Source: Streptomyces sp. 549 (GTDB lineage: Bacteria; Actinomycetota; Actinomycetes; Streptomycetales; Streptomycetaceae). Taken from it: 64,000 bases of DNA. The position numbers and the translations under genes are program-made. The notes under the pieces are model-generated. The model searched no databases. It was not told the DNA's origin and saw only the letters and a program-made list of their open reading frames with translations. Location: NCBI RefSeq assembly GCF_030124175.1, contig NZ_JASKMT010000021.1:35747-99746 (forward strand). The letters run 5' to 3'. Positions 62,325-64,000 of the stretch are shown here, piece after piece. Every line of letters starts with the position of its first letter. The stretch's first letter is position 1.

Positions 62325-62653
62325 CCCCGCTCCTCCCGGCGGCCGAAGGGCGGCGTTGGTGGGTGCCGTCAGCGAGTGGCACCCGTGCACACTGAGTGCC
62401 CGGTGTGCGGCCGGGGCGGACGGCTGGGGTGGAGCGTCGCCCGTCGACGGTGTACGGCTCGTCGCGGTGCCGGGTACGCGAGCGACGATGGGTAAAGCTG
62501 AGGGCGCGGCCTATTGCTGCGTAGCGTCGACGGCACCGACAGGCCACCAGCCGGAGAGGCGGGGCTCCATGCGCGCATCCACGGACACCACCGCCCCGGC
62601 CCAGAGGGCCGCGGCCTCCAGTCGCCTGAACCGTTCCGGGTTCGGCAGAGATC
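62325..62653. other. Gap between terpene synthase and IS3 element
   Basis: About 330 bases without a supported gene or hairpin. The left end of the IS must lie near its right edge; I could not fix the terminal repeat. Confidence 0.4.
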
Positions 62654-63620
62654 TCAGATGTTGGTTGTGACCTGGGCTTTCGTGGTGCTCAGGTAGTGGT
62701 TGGCTTCGTATTCGGCGGGCGGTATGTGCCCTATCTCACCGAGCCGGGTGTGGTTGTACCAGTCGGTCCATTCGGCGGTGGCCAGCTCGACCTGGGCGAG
62801 GGATCGCCAGGGCCGCTGCGGCTTGACCGCCTCGGTTCTGAAGAGGCCGATCGTGGACTCCATCAGCGCGTTGTCGTACGCGTCGCCGACCGATCCGATC
62901 GAGGCGGCGATGCCGGCCTTCTCCAAGTGCTCGGCCAGCGTGAAGGACGTAGATATTGCGAGCCCGCGTCCGAGTGATGCAACAACTCCCCTGGCAGGAG
63001 CGGGTATTGGTCGCGGTCGCGTTGCCACAGTCCCATGTCCAGGGCGTCCAGGGCGTCCAGGGCGTCCAGGACGAGCCGGGTCTGCTTCGTGGTCGAGGCG
63101 GACCAGCCGACGATCCGGCGGGAGAAGGTGTCCACGACGAAGGCGACGTAGACGACGCCGGAGAACGTGGCGACGTGGGTGAAGTCGGCGACCCAGCAGC
63201 GGTTCGGCGCGGACGCGACGAAGTCGCGGTCGACCAGGTCCGGCGCCCGGGGCACGGAGGGGTCCGGGATCGTGGTGATCACTCTCTTGCCGCGGACGGC
63301 GCCGGCGATGCCGAGCTCGCGCATCAGCCGTTCTACGGTGCAGCGGGCCACGGTCTGGCCCTGGCGGTTCAGGTGCCGCCAGATCTTCCTCGCGCCGTAG
63401 ACGCGGTAGTTGGCGTCGTATGCCTCCTGGATCAGGATCTTCAGCTCGGTGTCGCGGACCGTGCGGGCCGAGGGTGCCAGTCGGCGTTTGTGGTGGGCGT
63501 AGTAGGTGGACGGGGCGATCTTGCAGTCGTGCCCGGTCAGAACACGGCAGATCGGCTCGACTCCGCCGAAGCGGTCCCGGGGCTCGTCAACGAACGCTAC
63601 GAGCGTGTGTGTGGCCGGTC
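62654..63620 (-). pseudogene. IS3-family transposase orfB, frameshifted
   Basis: The integrase-core frame reads V-E-P-I-C-R-V-L, S-T-Y-Y-A, V-Y-G-A-R-K-I-W-R-H-L, then W-V-A-D-F-T-H-V (first D) and H-H-S-D-A-G-S-Q-Y (second D). Near 62960 the frame is lost, and the rest, T-S-F-T-L-A-E-H-L and A-L-M-E-S-T-I-G (catalytic E), is in another frame to the stop at 62654. The D-D and E are thus separated and the enzyme is broken as read. A 9-base repeat expands L-D-A in the middle. Confidence 0.85.
63037..63070. repeat. 9-base tandem repeat in IS3 orfB
   Basis: GTCCAGGGC is repeated three full times plus a partial copy, encoding repeated L-D-A on the minus strand. It keeps the frame and looks like slippage expansion of one native copy. 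Confidence 0.85.
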
Positions 63621-63923
63621 GAGCTCGGCCGCGAAGAAACTCGCTGCGGCCTTCAGGATCTCGTTCGCCCGCTTCAGCTCGGCGTTCTCCTTCTTCAGCC
63701 GCTTCAGCTCGGCCGACTCCTCCGTCGTCGTCCCCGGTCTGGCCCCGGCGTCGATCTCGTCCTGACGGACCCACTTGCGCAGCGTCTCGGTCATGCCGAT
63801 CCCGAGCTTCGAGGCGACCGCTTTCATCGCGGCCCGCTCGGTGTCGTAGTCGGTCCGCACCTCGGCGACCATGCGCACCGCACGACGGCGCAGCTCAAGC
63901 GGGTACTGGGAAGGACGTGCCAC
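63597..63923 (-). CDS. IS3-family transposase orfA (HTH protein)
   Basis: The 108-residue protein has an N-terminal helix-turn-helix (Y-P-L-E-L-R-R-R-A-V-R-M-V, then L-R-K-W-V-R-Q-D-E) and a leucine-zipper-like C-terminal helix (L-K-R-L-K-K-E-N-A-E-L-K-R-A-N-E-I-L). This is the usual DNA-binding half of IS3 transposases, joined to orfB by programmed -1 frameshifting in active elements. Confidence 0.92.
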   Translation of the reverse strand: MARPSQYPLELRRRAVRMVAEVRTDYDTERAAMKAVASKLGIGMTETLRKWVRQDEIDAGARPGTTTEESAELKRLKKENAELKRANEILKAAASFFAAELDRPHTRS

Positions 63924-64000
63924 GACTCGATCCTCTCAGTGGACGTTAAGTCCGATCTTCCTCGGTTCGTGATCGCTCGATCGTGTGACTGATCGCTGGC

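Larger units (their letters stand above)
62654..63923 (-). mobile_element. IS3-family insertion sequence
   Basis: Two minus-strand frames in IS3 order (orfA, then orfB in another phase) fill this segment. Exact terminal inverted repeats and target duplication could not be identified by eye, so the outer limits are those of the coding parts and the real element is somewhat larger. Confidence 0.85.

Overview
The window reads as a high-GC actinobacterium, most likely a Streptomyces or close relative. Codon use is strongly G/C-ending, starts are often GTG, and the gene content is typical: LAL/LuxR regulators, an rsb-type stress module, a CebR-box cellulase, ECF sigma factors, NRPS and terpene genes. 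A tap-tpg pair (18.0-20.9 kb) encodes the telomere-replication proteins of linear Streptomyces replicons. The window is therefore probably the arm of a linear chromosome or a linear plasmid. The many broken genes and IS remnants fit such a location.

Layout. 0.2-8.5 kb: DUF4184 membrane protein, ruined aminoglycoside kinase, D-cysteine desulfhydrase/ACC-deaminase-like enzyme, a SRPBCC plus phytoene-desaturase-like pair divergent from an SDR, a GNAT acetyltransferase, a class IV aminotransferase and a ruined LAL regulator. 8.5-12.6 kb: gene-poor DNA with two CebR-type boxes, then a secreted CBM2-GH6 exoglucanase and its terminator. 13-17 kb: two very small genes, a truncated GlxA regulator, and an rsbQ-rsbP-STAS operon with overlapping stops and starts. 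17.2-21 kb: malonyltransferase remnant, then tap-tpg. 21.2-31.9 kb: broken epoxide hydrolase, GH16-like protein, methyltransferase, GyrI-like protein, DUF5709 protein, broken PP2C phosphatase, MarR-GNAT fusion with a palindromic operator on its start codon, thioredoxin-reductase-like enzyme, aldo/keto reductase, and an OhrR-type regulator divergent from a haloperoxidase. 32.2-35.5 kb: NRPS ruins, an intact Sfp-type phosphopantetheinyl transferase, and a 63-residue peptide gene. 35.5-43.7 kb: SDR plus MDR reductase pair, FUSC exporter, ridA-regulator-threonine dehydratase operon, a metK/P450 chimeric remnant, and a YciI-ECF42 pair. 44.3-51.8 kb: a lipid-type locus with two fatty acyl-AMP ligases (one with altered catalytic motifs), one ketosynthase, an atypical response regulator and an AraC regulator. 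53-54.7 kb: secreted phosphodiester glycosidase-family protein. 55.4-62.3 kb: XRE regulator divergent from dxs-ispG-polyprenyl synthase-terpene synthase. 62.6-63.9 kb: an IS3-family element with a frameshifted orfB.

How the genes work together. The terpene cluster brings its own MEP-pathway enzymes (Dxs, IspG), a prenyl diphosphate synthase and one class I cyclase, so it can supply and use its own precursor. The FAAL/ketosynthase locus looks like fatty-acid activation plus condensation but has no carrier protein beside it. RidA next to threonine dehydratase is a metabolically sensible pair, because RidA clears the reactive enamine that the dehydratase makes. At least ten loci are decayed; several keep both gene ends but have lost the middle.
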